Shown in pieces: positions 1 through 4,982 of a stretch of DNA of 7,674 nucleotides. The notes beneath the pieces were generated by a model. The model had not been told where the DNA came from. It worked only from the letters and a program-made list of their open reading frames with translations, and did not search any database. Made by a program: the position numbers and the translations under genes. This DNA is from Microcaldota archaeon (GTDB lineage: Archaea; Micrarchaeota; Micrarchaeia; Anstonellales; Anstonellaceae): assembly GCA_026396355.1 (NCBI GenBank), contig JAPLWY010000062.1:18993-26666 (forward strand). The letters run 5' to 3'. Numbering within the stretch: position 1 is the first letter of the stretch; every line of letters starts with the position of its first letter.

Positions 1-310
1 ATTTTTTCAGCTCGTGCAATATTTCCCCCCGCTTCAAATACGCCTCAAAGCGTTCCGGGGCAAGCGTTATTGCCTTGGTGTACTGCTCTAGTGCATCCTG
101 CTGGCCGTTCAGCAATGTGGATGCTTCAAATCCCTGCTTCATTAACAGGCCGTATAGCTTTCCTGTAAGCGCGTCTCTTGACTCGTTTATGCTGAAAAAG
201 CGCTGGAACTTATATGTCCTTTCAAGCTTGGTGCCCAGCCGGTCCAGCTGGCTCGGGTGCGCATTTTCGATTTTTCCCTCGAGCTTCTTGGCATATTTGG
301 AAAACAGCAC
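1..310 (-). CDS. TPR-repeat protein, N-terminal part (cut by window edge)
   Basis: An open frame of 103 codons runs from a GTG at 310 to the window edge, so the C-terminus is missing. It starts VLFSKYAKKLEGKIENAHPS (GTG would be read as Met). Residues about 68-103 fit one TPR unit: the stretch ALEQYTKAITLAPERFEAYL has the Y-x-K-A-I, A-P-E and A-Y positions typical of TPR helices A and B. No catalytic motif is visible. TPR proteins are helical scaffolds that bind partner proteins; the partner here cannot be told. The GTG start is chosen because AGGTGG (315-320) lies four bases upstream, no ATG is available in frame nearby, and a TAA at 320-322 closes the frame upstream. A TATA box at 345-354 is correctly placed for transcription. 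Another TPR protein lies at 1577-3949. I am fairly sure of the gene, less of its class. Confidence 0.75.
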   Translation of the reverse strand, partial: MLFSKYAKKLEGKIENAHPSQLDRLGTKLERTYKFQRFFSINESRDALTGKLYGLLMKQGFEASTLLNGQQDALEQYTKAITLAPERFEAYLKRGEILHELKK

Positions 311-314
311 ATAA

Positions 315-320
315 CCACCT
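315..320 (-). promoter_or_regulatory. Shine-Dalgarno site fixing a GTG start
   Basis: AGGTGG on the minus strand matches the archaeal anti-SD core and lies four bases before the GTG at 310. It is the main reason for choosing this non-ATG start. Confidence 0.6.
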
Positions 321-344
321 TATACCACTTTATATGCGGAAGAG

Positions 345-354
345 TTTATAAATA
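345..354. promoter_or_regulatory. TATA box, readable in both directions
   Basis: TTTATAAATA is a near-symmetric archaeal TATA element. On the minus strand it predicts a transcript start near 322-328, just ahead of the SD and GTG of the TPR gene. On the plus strand it would start RNA near 375-380, leading into the hairpin cluster at 406-540. The minus use is well supported by gene position. The plus use is inference. Confidence 0.55.
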
Positions 355-405
355 TGCGCATTAACTCATTATTTACAACACAAGCATCGCCTGCCCTACC
401 TCGCG

Positions 406-540
406 CGCTCTGGCGCCAATTAAGAGCGGAAAAATGGGCCGGAAGACCGACGCGCAAGCGGCGGGATTTTGCGCGACAGCCATCTGCAACGCAGATGGGT
501 GCGAAGTTGCCGCAAGGCAACGACGAGCGCCAAAACCGGC
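406..540. other. hairpin cluster, candidate structured RNA of unknown type
   Basis: No believable gene lies between 320 and 557, but the DNA can form nested stems. These are CGCTCT (406-411) with AGAGCG (423-428); GCCGG (438-442) with CCGGC (536-540); a hairpin 447-464 with a GCAA loop and one A.G mismatch; TTTTG-c-GCG (467-475) with CGCCAAAA (528-535); an 8-bp perfect hairpin 480-498 with an AAC loop; and a 6-bp perfect hairpin 506-521 with a GCAA loop. Together they make a closed multi-branch fold. GCAA is a stable GNRA loop only on the plus strand, and a plus-directed TATA lies upstream, which favours plus-strand RNA. On the minus strand a T5 run at 430-434 could end transcription, so the strand stays open. 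I saw no match to 5S, SRP, RNase P, C/D or H/ACA RNA signatures. It could also be a DNA-level element. Confidence 0.35.
435..446. repeat. 12-nt direct repeat, copy 1 (tRNA 3'-end duplicate)
   Basis: TGGGCCGGAAGA is identical to 558-569, which encodes the last 12 bases of tRNA-Ile, from discriminator base through acceptor strand into the T stem. The copy is not joined to any T arm, so it is not a second tRNA. It bounds the hairpin cluster on the side away from the tRNA. Confidence 0.8.
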
Positions 541-557
541 ACACGAGTGAAAACGAG

Positions 558-569
558 TGGGCCGGAAGA
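558..569. repeat. 12-nt direct repeat, copy 2 (inside tRNA-Ile 3' end)
   Basis: This is the partner of the repeat at 435-446, lying 123 bases away. This copy is functional tRNA sequence. Duplicated tRNA 3' ends are a known trace of tRNA-targeted integration, but no integrase is seen in the window. Confidence 0.8.
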
Positions 570-593
570 GATTTGAACTCTCGACCTTTCGAT

Positions 594-627
594 TGCTAAA
601 GCCCCCCGCGGAATCCCCCGGGAAGTT
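594..627 (-). other. tRNA-Ile intron at canonical position 37/38 (34 nt)
   Basis: The junctions fit a standard BHB motif. The 3' bulge is CA|A, the central 4-bp helix is CTGA (tRNA positions 32-35) with TTAG from the intron end (one G.U), and the 5' bulge is TA|A. Cutting after the second base of each bulge leaves A37 joined to A38 and restores the seven-base anticodon loop CTGATAA. The rest of the intron forms a G/C-rich stem. The expected enzyme is the archaeal tRNA splicing endonuclease; no gene for it lies in this window. Confidence 0.88.
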
Positions 628-657
628 TATCAGTCGAACGCTCCAACCAGGCTAAGC

Positions 658-689
658 TTCCGTTAACAGTTGACAGAGTCAAATGCCAA
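658..689 (-). other. tRNA-Ile second intron at noncanonical position 9/10 (32 nt)
   Basis: The 5' acceptor strand GGGCCGGTA and the D stem GCTTAG are separated by 32 bases that must be removed to make a tRNA. A relaxed BHB can be drawn: outer helix GGG with CTT, 3' bulge AA|G, central helix CCGG with ACGG (three pairs and one G.A mismatch), 5' bulge TA|T, then the intron stem TGGCA with TGTTA continuing to TTGAC with GTCAA around a TCT loop. Cutting gives T8 A9 joined to G10. A cut one base earlier would give the same product. Confidence 0.78.
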
Positions 690-726
690 TACCGGCCCCT
701 GGCGTGTTGTTTTTATCCAGCGTCTG

Positions 727-735
727 ATTAAAAAG
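727..735 (-). promoter_or_regulatory. probable TATA box of tRNA-Ile
   Basis: CTTTTTAAT on the minus strand lies about 29-37 bases before the tRNA 5' end, giving a short leader to be trimmed by RNase P. A second A/T stretch at 709-719 is too close to serve as the TATA element. Confidence 0.4.
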
Positions 736-797
736 GCTTTTGCACAGGCGCTGCCTTTGCGCTGGCGCGCGCTTTGCGCTGATTACATATACGAACA

Positions 798-805
798 TTT
801 ATAAA
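798..805 (+). promoter_or_regulatory. TATA box of the 850-1551 gene
   Basis: TTTATAAA predicts transcription from about 825-830, leaving a leader near 20-25 bases that contains the GGAGGG ribosome site at 838-843. Confidence 0.65.
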
Positions 806-849
806 CACCTTGTAGCATATTGTAACATCTCAAACTTGGAGGGATATTA

Positions 850-1551
850 ATGGCTCTAATCACACCTGGACAATCATTTTGGCACCCGTGGAAAACCTCG
901 AGGAATTTCAATAATCTTGAAATAAAGAACAACGAGCTGGATGGCAAAAACGCCAAGCTTTCTGCAGAAGTGGCCAAGCTCACTAAGCAGGTTAAGGCAT
1001 TTACCGACGGAAAGAACAAAATCGAGGCGCAGCGCGCAAACGCGCAGAAAATTTCTTCCCTGGTGGAACGCCTTCAGGACGTTTTCGGCAATAATGATGA
1101 AATGAAAATAACACAGGCTCTCCAGAATTTCCAGCGCACCGGCGACCCTCTCCCGGTTTCGCTTTGCACCCCTGATAACATGAACAAGCTGTTCTGGGAT
1201 GCAGTGGGCAAGCTCTACCAGGACGGCAAGCTCGCGCTTCACGGCCCTGAGAACGCGCAATTCGGCGCACTCATAGACGGCCCAATACTAAAGAAAAACT
1301 ATTACATGAACACCGATGTGACAACTGCGCTTGTGAGAGGCATTGCAAACATCGCAGGCAAGTCCGCATACGGAAAAATATCCATTCATGCGCAGGACTC
1401 GGGGAAAGGGGCAATCTCGCTGGATTTTGAAAACATGGGCAAGATGGACATCGGCTCAATCGAGATTGTCCAGCAGGCTGCCGAGCTTCTCGGGGTAAAA
1501 GTCGAATACGGCGCCAGCAATGTCAAAGTCTGGCTGCCCTACCAGAACTAG
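850..1551 (+). CDS. coiled-coil protein with degenerate GHKL ATPase-like C-terminus
   Basis: This is a 233-residue protein. The ATG at 850 is supported by GGAGGG six bases upstream and a TATA box at 798-805. Residues about 22-75 are charged and heptad-like (a run of K, E, N and L), predicting a coiled coil. Residues about 157-230 follow the order of a histidine-kinase ATPase domain. LVRGIANIAGKSA (161-173) sits where the N-box would be, with N168 in the place of the conserved Asn. ISLDFENMG (189-197) takes the place of the D-x-G-x-G box but lacks its glycines. IEIVQQAAELLGVKVEYGA (204-222), ending in VWLP, strongly recalls the closing helix and strand of the family. The ATP lid is missing, so catalysis is unlikely. 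There is no signal peptide or membrane segment, and no phosphoacceptor His box. It may be a partner-binding pseudo-kinase. The gene is certain; the fold assignment is inference. Confidence 0.85.
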   Translation: MALITPGQSFWHPWKTSRNFNNLEIKNNELDGKNAKLSAEVAKLTKQVKAFTDGKNKIEAQRANAQKISSLVERLQDVFGNNDEMKITQALQNFQRTGDPLPVSLCTPDNMNKLFWDAVGKLYQDGKLALHGPENAQFGALIDGPILKKNYYMNTDVTTALVRGIANIAGKSAYGKISIHAQDSGKGAISLDFENMGKMDIGSIEIVQQAAELLGVKVEYGASNVKVWLPYQN

Positions 1552-1560
1552 CGCTCGCGC

Positions 1561-1572
1561 TCTTTTCTTTTT
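1561..1572 (+). terminator. T-rich transcription terminator
   Basis: TCTTTTCTTTTT lies ten bases after the stop of the 850-1551 gene, in the 25-base gap before the convergent gene. Oligo-T on the coding strand is the usual archaeal termination signal. Confidence 0.55.
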
Positions 1573-1576
1573 CCAG

Positions 1577-3949
1577 CTACCAGTGCTTTTTCTGCTCTTT
1601 TTCATACAGTTTCGAGTATTTTTGGCCGGCATCCTTGGCCATAAGGGCATGTATTGTAACCTTGCCATACTCGTGCATATCCAGATAACACCGCGCAATT
1701 GCGTTGTGGTAGTTCCCCAACGTCCTGTAGTACTCAGCAGTATCCTCCTCTGGTTTCTGCTCAATCAAAAGGTCAAGCGCTTTTTTATAGTGCTCGATTG
1801 CCCAAGATCCAGAGCTGCCTCTACCCATATATTCATAGCTTTCGCCCAAGTGATAATTGAGCTCATGGCTCTTCGGGTTGTTCGCTACCCCTTCCTTGAG
1901 CACATTGTGCACCATGTCGCCAAGCCCGCGTTCAGGTTCCTTTTTCATAATCTCTCTAACGCCACTTGGCAATTCGTCCGAATATATGGCACAGTTGCTG
2001 CACCTTTCATACAGCCAAGCCAGTTTCCGGTAGAGGTAAGTGTTCCTTGGGTCAAGCTCAATCGCCATTTTCAAGTCATCGTGCGCCTTCCCATACTCTT
2101 TGATCGCTTCCAGCACGCCAGCGCGCTTTTGCAGCAGCCCTGAGGTCTGGTGCAGGCCTATTGCATGGGTGTAAAGGCGCAACGCCTCCTCCTCTTTCCA
2201 TCTGAATCCTAAAATGTCCATTAGCGTATCTGCATACGCCTCATAAAATAGCGGGTCGTTCCTGTTGTGCTGGATTGCGCCCTTCCAAATAGCATTAAGC
2301 TTTAGTTCAAGGTCGCTTTCGTTCTTGCTGCTGCTACCTGAGTGAAATCCGCTATAAACAATGTCCCGGTATTTTTCGCTTAGCCCCTTGTATGCTTCCA
2401 GCATGGACGGGTCAAGCTCGATTGCACGGCGGTAGTCCTCTGCCGCTTTCTTGAAAAGCGTCATGTCCTGCCTTATGTTTTTATTGGTGACAAACTGGCC
2501 CGGCTGCGAAATCTCCACGCCAGTCTCATCCCATCTGTGCCTGGAAAGCTGGTCATAAGCCGATGCACGCGAAAAATACAGCATTGCAGCGGGCTTTATC
2601 TCAATTGCCTTTGTGTACGCTGCAATCCTTTTTTCTTCGTTCTCGTATATGCTCCCTAGCCTTTCCCAAAGCTCTGCGTTTTTTGGGTTTTTTTCCACCC
2701 CTCTCTCAAGCACGTCTATTGCCTTTTGCTTGTCTGCCTTCTTGTCCTTCCCCTGGTAATCGTGGTAATAATTCCGGTTTATCCAGGCATCTGCAAGGGA
2801 AAAGTATGCTTCGGTAAAGCTAGGATTCAGCTCTATTGCCTTTTCAAAATAGGCCTTGGCACTCTCGTCATTCTGCCTCCATCTAAAAAACTGCCCAAGC
2901 CTGAACCAGTTGTCCGCGTTTTCAGGGTCCTTCTTTGCCATTTCCTGGAGGGTTTCCAGCTTCTGGCTGACGCTTTGGACTGCTGCTCTCGACATATGGC
3001 TGCTACCTGCAAGGTCTGAAAATTTCTCTTCTATGAAGACAAGGGGATATTCCTTTGATACTTTTTCCATGTCATTGTAAATCCCGAATGTGAGGCTCAT
3101 GAGGTAATAGTCAGGGTATTGCGCCCTGGTTTCAATGTACATGGAAACTCCAATCTGCGTTTCGCAATGGAGTATAGCATGAGCAGAATCAGGCACAGCG
3201 TGCGCCACATATGCCTCCTTTGATTCCACTTCAAACTGCCTGAAAATGTCTGACGCGAGAAAAGTGCTGGTGGAGCAGTTCAATATGTCCCGCTTGAGCG
3301 AGGTGCAAAGCATGTGCTGGTCATTGTCAAACCTCACTGCCTGGGCAAAATTGCTCCAAATCAGGGAGGAGACCTGTCTCCAAAGCTCCACCATCCCGTC
3401 GTAATCCCTGGGCTGCAGCACTCCGTTCTCATGGAGCAGTTCAACTGCCGCAATCACGAATTCGCGGTACTTTGCCTTGAGCGCCTCTGCTTGAGCATGG
3501 TCAAGCTTCAGGGCATTTGCCTCTGTCTCGATCCTGCTTGGGCCGAAAATTTCATGCTTGAGCGCAAGCAGCCTCTCCTGCTCAGGCTCCTGCTGCAATA
3601 GCCTGGTGTTCACCTTTGAAATCAGGTTGGCAGGTCCGCCATGAACAAGGTGTCGCGAGGAAGGCAGCTGGCGGTTGGCAGGAATGAACGCAGCATCAAC
3701 CGACATCACTATCCTTTCAACTTCCTTTGCATGGTTTTTTTTCATCCCGCTTTTTTTCATGCGCGAAAGCTCCACCAGCGCATATAAATTGGCAAGCAAG
3801 TCATCCTCTGAAAACTCGGCAGCCTCGCTGGAAGAAGGGAGGTAAATTTCAGAGAGCTTTGCAATCCTCCCGAAATGCTCCGGGCGAAGAAGCAGCCTGC
3901 TGCCTGGCTTTGCGCTTTCGTTTTGCGGCGGAACAGGCTCGTTTTGCAT
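1577..3949 (-). CDS. transglutaminase-like / TPR-repeat protein (790 aa)
   Basis: This is a large soluble protein with no signal peptide or membrane helix. Residues about 1-200 are helical and unrecognised. Residues about 205-285 carry a pattern like a transglutaminase-type thiol hydrolase core: LNCSTSTF (C225), SAHAILH (H257, H261) and MYIETRA (E273). The 32- and 16-residue spacings fit a Cys-His-acid triad. From about 340 on come TPR units: ENADNWFRLGQFF with AKAYFEKAIELNPSFTEAYF (about 343-383), a unit near 408-440, one ending AIEIKP (448-453), DYRRAIELDPSMLEAYKGLS (505-524), AHDDLKMAIELDPRNTYLYR (622-641) and a looser one near 690-730. The ATG at 3949 has no SD, but a TATA at 3973-3980 places transcription at the ATG, so the mRNA is probably leaderless. 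The TPR part is certain. The enzyme core is a motif-level guess. Confidence 0.85.
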   Translation of the reverse strand: MQNEPVPPQNESAKPGSRLLLRPEHFGRIAKLSEIYLPSSSEAAEFSEDDLLANLYALVELSRMKKSGMKKNHAKEVERIVMSVDAAFIPANRQLPSSRHLVHGGPANLISKVNTRLLQQEPEQERLLALKHEIFGPSRIETEANALKLDHAQAEALKAKYREFVIAAVELLHENGVLQPRDYDGMVELWRQVSSLIWSNFAQAVRFDNDQHMLCTSLKRDILNCSTSTFLASDIFRQFEVESKEAYVAHAVPDSAHAILHCETQIGVSMYIETRAQYPDYYLMSLTFGIYNDMEKVSKEYPLVFIEEKFSDLAGSSHMSRAAVQSVSQKLETLQEMAKKDPENADNWFRLGQFFRWRQNDESAKAYFEKAIELNPSFTEAYFSLADAWINRNYYHDYQGKDKKADKQKAIDVLERGVEKNPKNAELWERLGSIYENEEKRIAAYTKAIEIKPAAMLYFSRASAYDQLSRHRWDETGVEISQPGQFVTNKNIRQDMTLFKKAAEDYRRAIELDPSMLEAYKGLSEKYRDIVYSGFHSGSSSKNESDLELKLNAIWKGAIQHNRNDPLFYEAYADTLMDILGFRWKEEEALRLYTHAIGLHQTSGLLQKRAGVLEAIKEYGKAHDDLKMAIELDPRNTYLYRKLAWLYERCSNCAIYSDELPSGVREIMKKEPERGLGDMVHNVLKEGVANNPKSHELNYHLGESYEYMGRGSSGSWAIEHYKKALDLLIEQKPEEDTAEYYRTLGNYHNAIARCYLDMHEYGKVTIHALMAKDAGQKYSKLYEKEQKKHW

Positions 3950-3972
3950 AGTGGTATTTGTGTCTAAATCAG

Positions 3973-3980
3973 AATAAATA
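3973..3980 (-). promoter_or_regulatory. TATA box for a leaderless TPR gene
   Basis: TATTTATT on the minus strand lies 24-31 bases before the ATG at 3949. With no SD visible, transcription starting at or next to the ATG is expected. Confidence 0.6.
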
Positions 3981-3996
3981 GGTTTGGTTTGCCTGC

Positions 3997-4917
3997 TCAG
4001 TACCCGTCGCCAAGCCCGTCGTCTTCTGACTTGGGCGGCTTCCTGTAAAGTTTCGCAGTCTCGGAAAGCTCAAGCCCGCGCGCAAGCTCGCTTCTCTTTT
4101 GCTTTGCCGCAATGTAATCATTCTGTATCTTGTCAATGTAAACAGTTTCCTCCTCGGTAAGCTCACGCGTCTGCTTCTCCGCGTTTTTCGCCTGCAGCTT
4201 TCCAAGAAGCACAGTAAGGCTTTTTTCATTCTCCTCGAATTCGGCAAGCCTGCCTGCCTCTATCCACACTCTTTTGTTGCCTGCAATCAGCCTCATCACT
4301 TCGTCGGCTGGCTTCAGCTCGGCGCTATCCACTTTTTTTTTATCCATGCTCAGGCTGCCTGCAATCACGCAGCACTGCCTGCCAATTCTCGAGGCAAGGT
4401 TGACAAGCTCCTGCCTGGTCTCCTTTTGGAAAAACGAAACATCAGCATCCTCGCCCTGCCCTTCCTCGACAAGCGCGCGTATTGCCTCTGCCTCTTTCCT
4501 TGGCGCGGTATTAAGAAGTATAGTAAGCCTTGCAATGTCTTCCTTCCTCTCGTAATTGTTCTTTACCAAAACAGCGCGCTTCTTCATGAGCTCGTATGCC
4601 TCGCCGCTCTTGCTCCGCACAGCCGAATCCAGCTGCTCGCGTGAAAAGTTGTTTATCCTCTCGGTGTATTCCCCGATTTCCTTCCTGTTCGGCACTAACG
4701 TTATCATGTCTACAACCGACAGCTTCTCGTCAATCGGGTGCAGTTTCTCCCCGACAATGAAAAGCTCGTCATCTATTGCCTTCAAATGCAAGTCGCCGGG
4801 CTTTGCGCCGGTGCGAAGCAGGAAGTCGCGCTTGAACTCCAGCTCGTTCCTTCTCCGGACAAGCACAGTGTGGTCCACGAGCTCGCGGCTTGAAATTATT
4901 ATCGTCCGGTCCTCCAT
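3997..4917 (-). CDS. charged helical protein, function unknown (306 aa)
   Basis: I do not recognise this family. The protein is rich in Glu, Lys, Arg and Leu, with long helical or coiled-coil stretches at about 20-60, 85-150 and 205-285. A Cys-Cys pair falls at 182-183, and the tail is acidic, ending DDGLGDGY. No signal peptide, membrane segment, nucleotide loop or metal motif is seen. Two in-frame starts exist, at 4926 and 4917. I chose 4917 because the TATA box at 4939-4946 is about 25 bases upstream of it, which suits a leaderless mRNA, whereas 4926 would lie upstream of the predicted transcript start. A GGAG at 4928-4931 is only one base from the first ATG. The gene is followed after 47 bases by the TPR gene on the same strand, which has its own TATA, and is divergent from the methyltransferase. 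Confidence 0.8.
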   Translation of the reverse strand: MEDRTIIISSRELVDHTVLVRRRNELEFKRDFLLRTGAKPGDLHLKAIDDELFIVGEKLHPIDEKLSVVDMITLVPNRKEIGEYTERINNFSREQLDSAVRSKSGEAYELMKKRAVLVKNNYERKEDIARLTILLNTAPRKEAEAIRALVEEGQGEDADVSFFQKETRQELVNLASRIGRQCCVIAGSLSMDKKKVDSAELKPADEVMRLIAGNKRVWIEAGRLAEFEENEKSLTVLLGKLQAKNAEKQTRELTEEETVYIDKIQNDYIAAKQKRSELARGLELSETAKLYRKPPKSEDDGLGDGY

Positions 4918-4938
4918 ACAATCCATTCTCCGGCAAGA

Positions 4939-4946
4939 TTTATATT
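4939..4946. promoter_or_regulatory. shared TATA box of a divergent gene pair
   Basis: TTTATATT (plus) / AATATAAA (minus) is the best TATA in the short gap between the genes starting at 4917 (minus) and 4983 (plus). It predicts a minus start near 4917, so leaderless, and a plus start near 4967-4970, leaving about 15 bases of leader. One element serving both directions would tie the two genes' expression. Confidence 0.55.
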
Positions 4947-4982
4947 GCGAGCGCTGCCCTGCAAAAGAATAAAAACTGTTCT

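Larger units (their letters stand above)
558..698 (-). tRNA. tRNA-Ile(GAU) with two introns
   Basis: Read on the minus strand, exon 1 is 698-690 (acceptor GGGCCGG plus T8 A9), exon 2 is 657-628 (D arm, anticodon stem TTCGA, C32 T33, anticodon GAT, A37) and exon 3 is 593-558 (A38, stem TCGAA, variable AGGTC, T arm with loop TTCAAAT, acceptor CCGGCCC, discriminator A). The joined product is 75 nt. Its acceptor stem has 7 of 7 Watson-Crick pairs. The D stem is GCTT/GAGC with a G.U, the anticodon stem is perfect, and the T stem is GAGAG/CTCTT with one G.U. CCA is not encoded. The D-arm stretch AGCCTGGTT and the loop CTGATAA are typical of archaeal tRNA-Ile, which decodes AUC/AUU. Introns are at 594-627 (position 37/38) and 658-689 (position 9/10). 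Identity is clear; the exact 9/10 junction rests on an imperfect BHB fold. Confidence 0.9.

Noticed and set aside
441..560. A 5S rRNA, SRP RNA, RNase P RNA or C/D box RNA in the hairpin cluster
   Set aside because: The three-way shape is suggestive, but none of the conserved sequence boxes of these RNAs could be found on either strand.
354..599. An 81-codon plus-strand frame ending GRDLNSRPFDC
   Set aside because: The ending is the well-known false translation of an antisense tRNA T arm, and it runs through the hairpin cluster and into tRNA-Ile.
585..603. A tRNA-Ser(GCU)-like anticodon loop TTGCTAA on the plus strand
   Set aside because: The D and T arms are clearly on the minus strand; TTGCTAA is the complement of the 37/38 intron junction.
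755..781. Direct repeat CTTTGCGCTG at 755-764 and 772-781
   Set aside because: Short, only two copies, in a C/G-rich stretch upstream of the 850 gene; no array or functional context.
874..1260. A 128-codon minus-strand frame
   Set aside because: It is antisense to the 850-1551 gene, which has a TATA box, SD and coherent heptads.
4099..4644. A 181-codon plus-strand frame
   Set aside because: It is antisense to the 306-residue helical protein; its Leu/Phe-rich, hydrophobic content is what antisense of Glu/Lys-rich coding gives.
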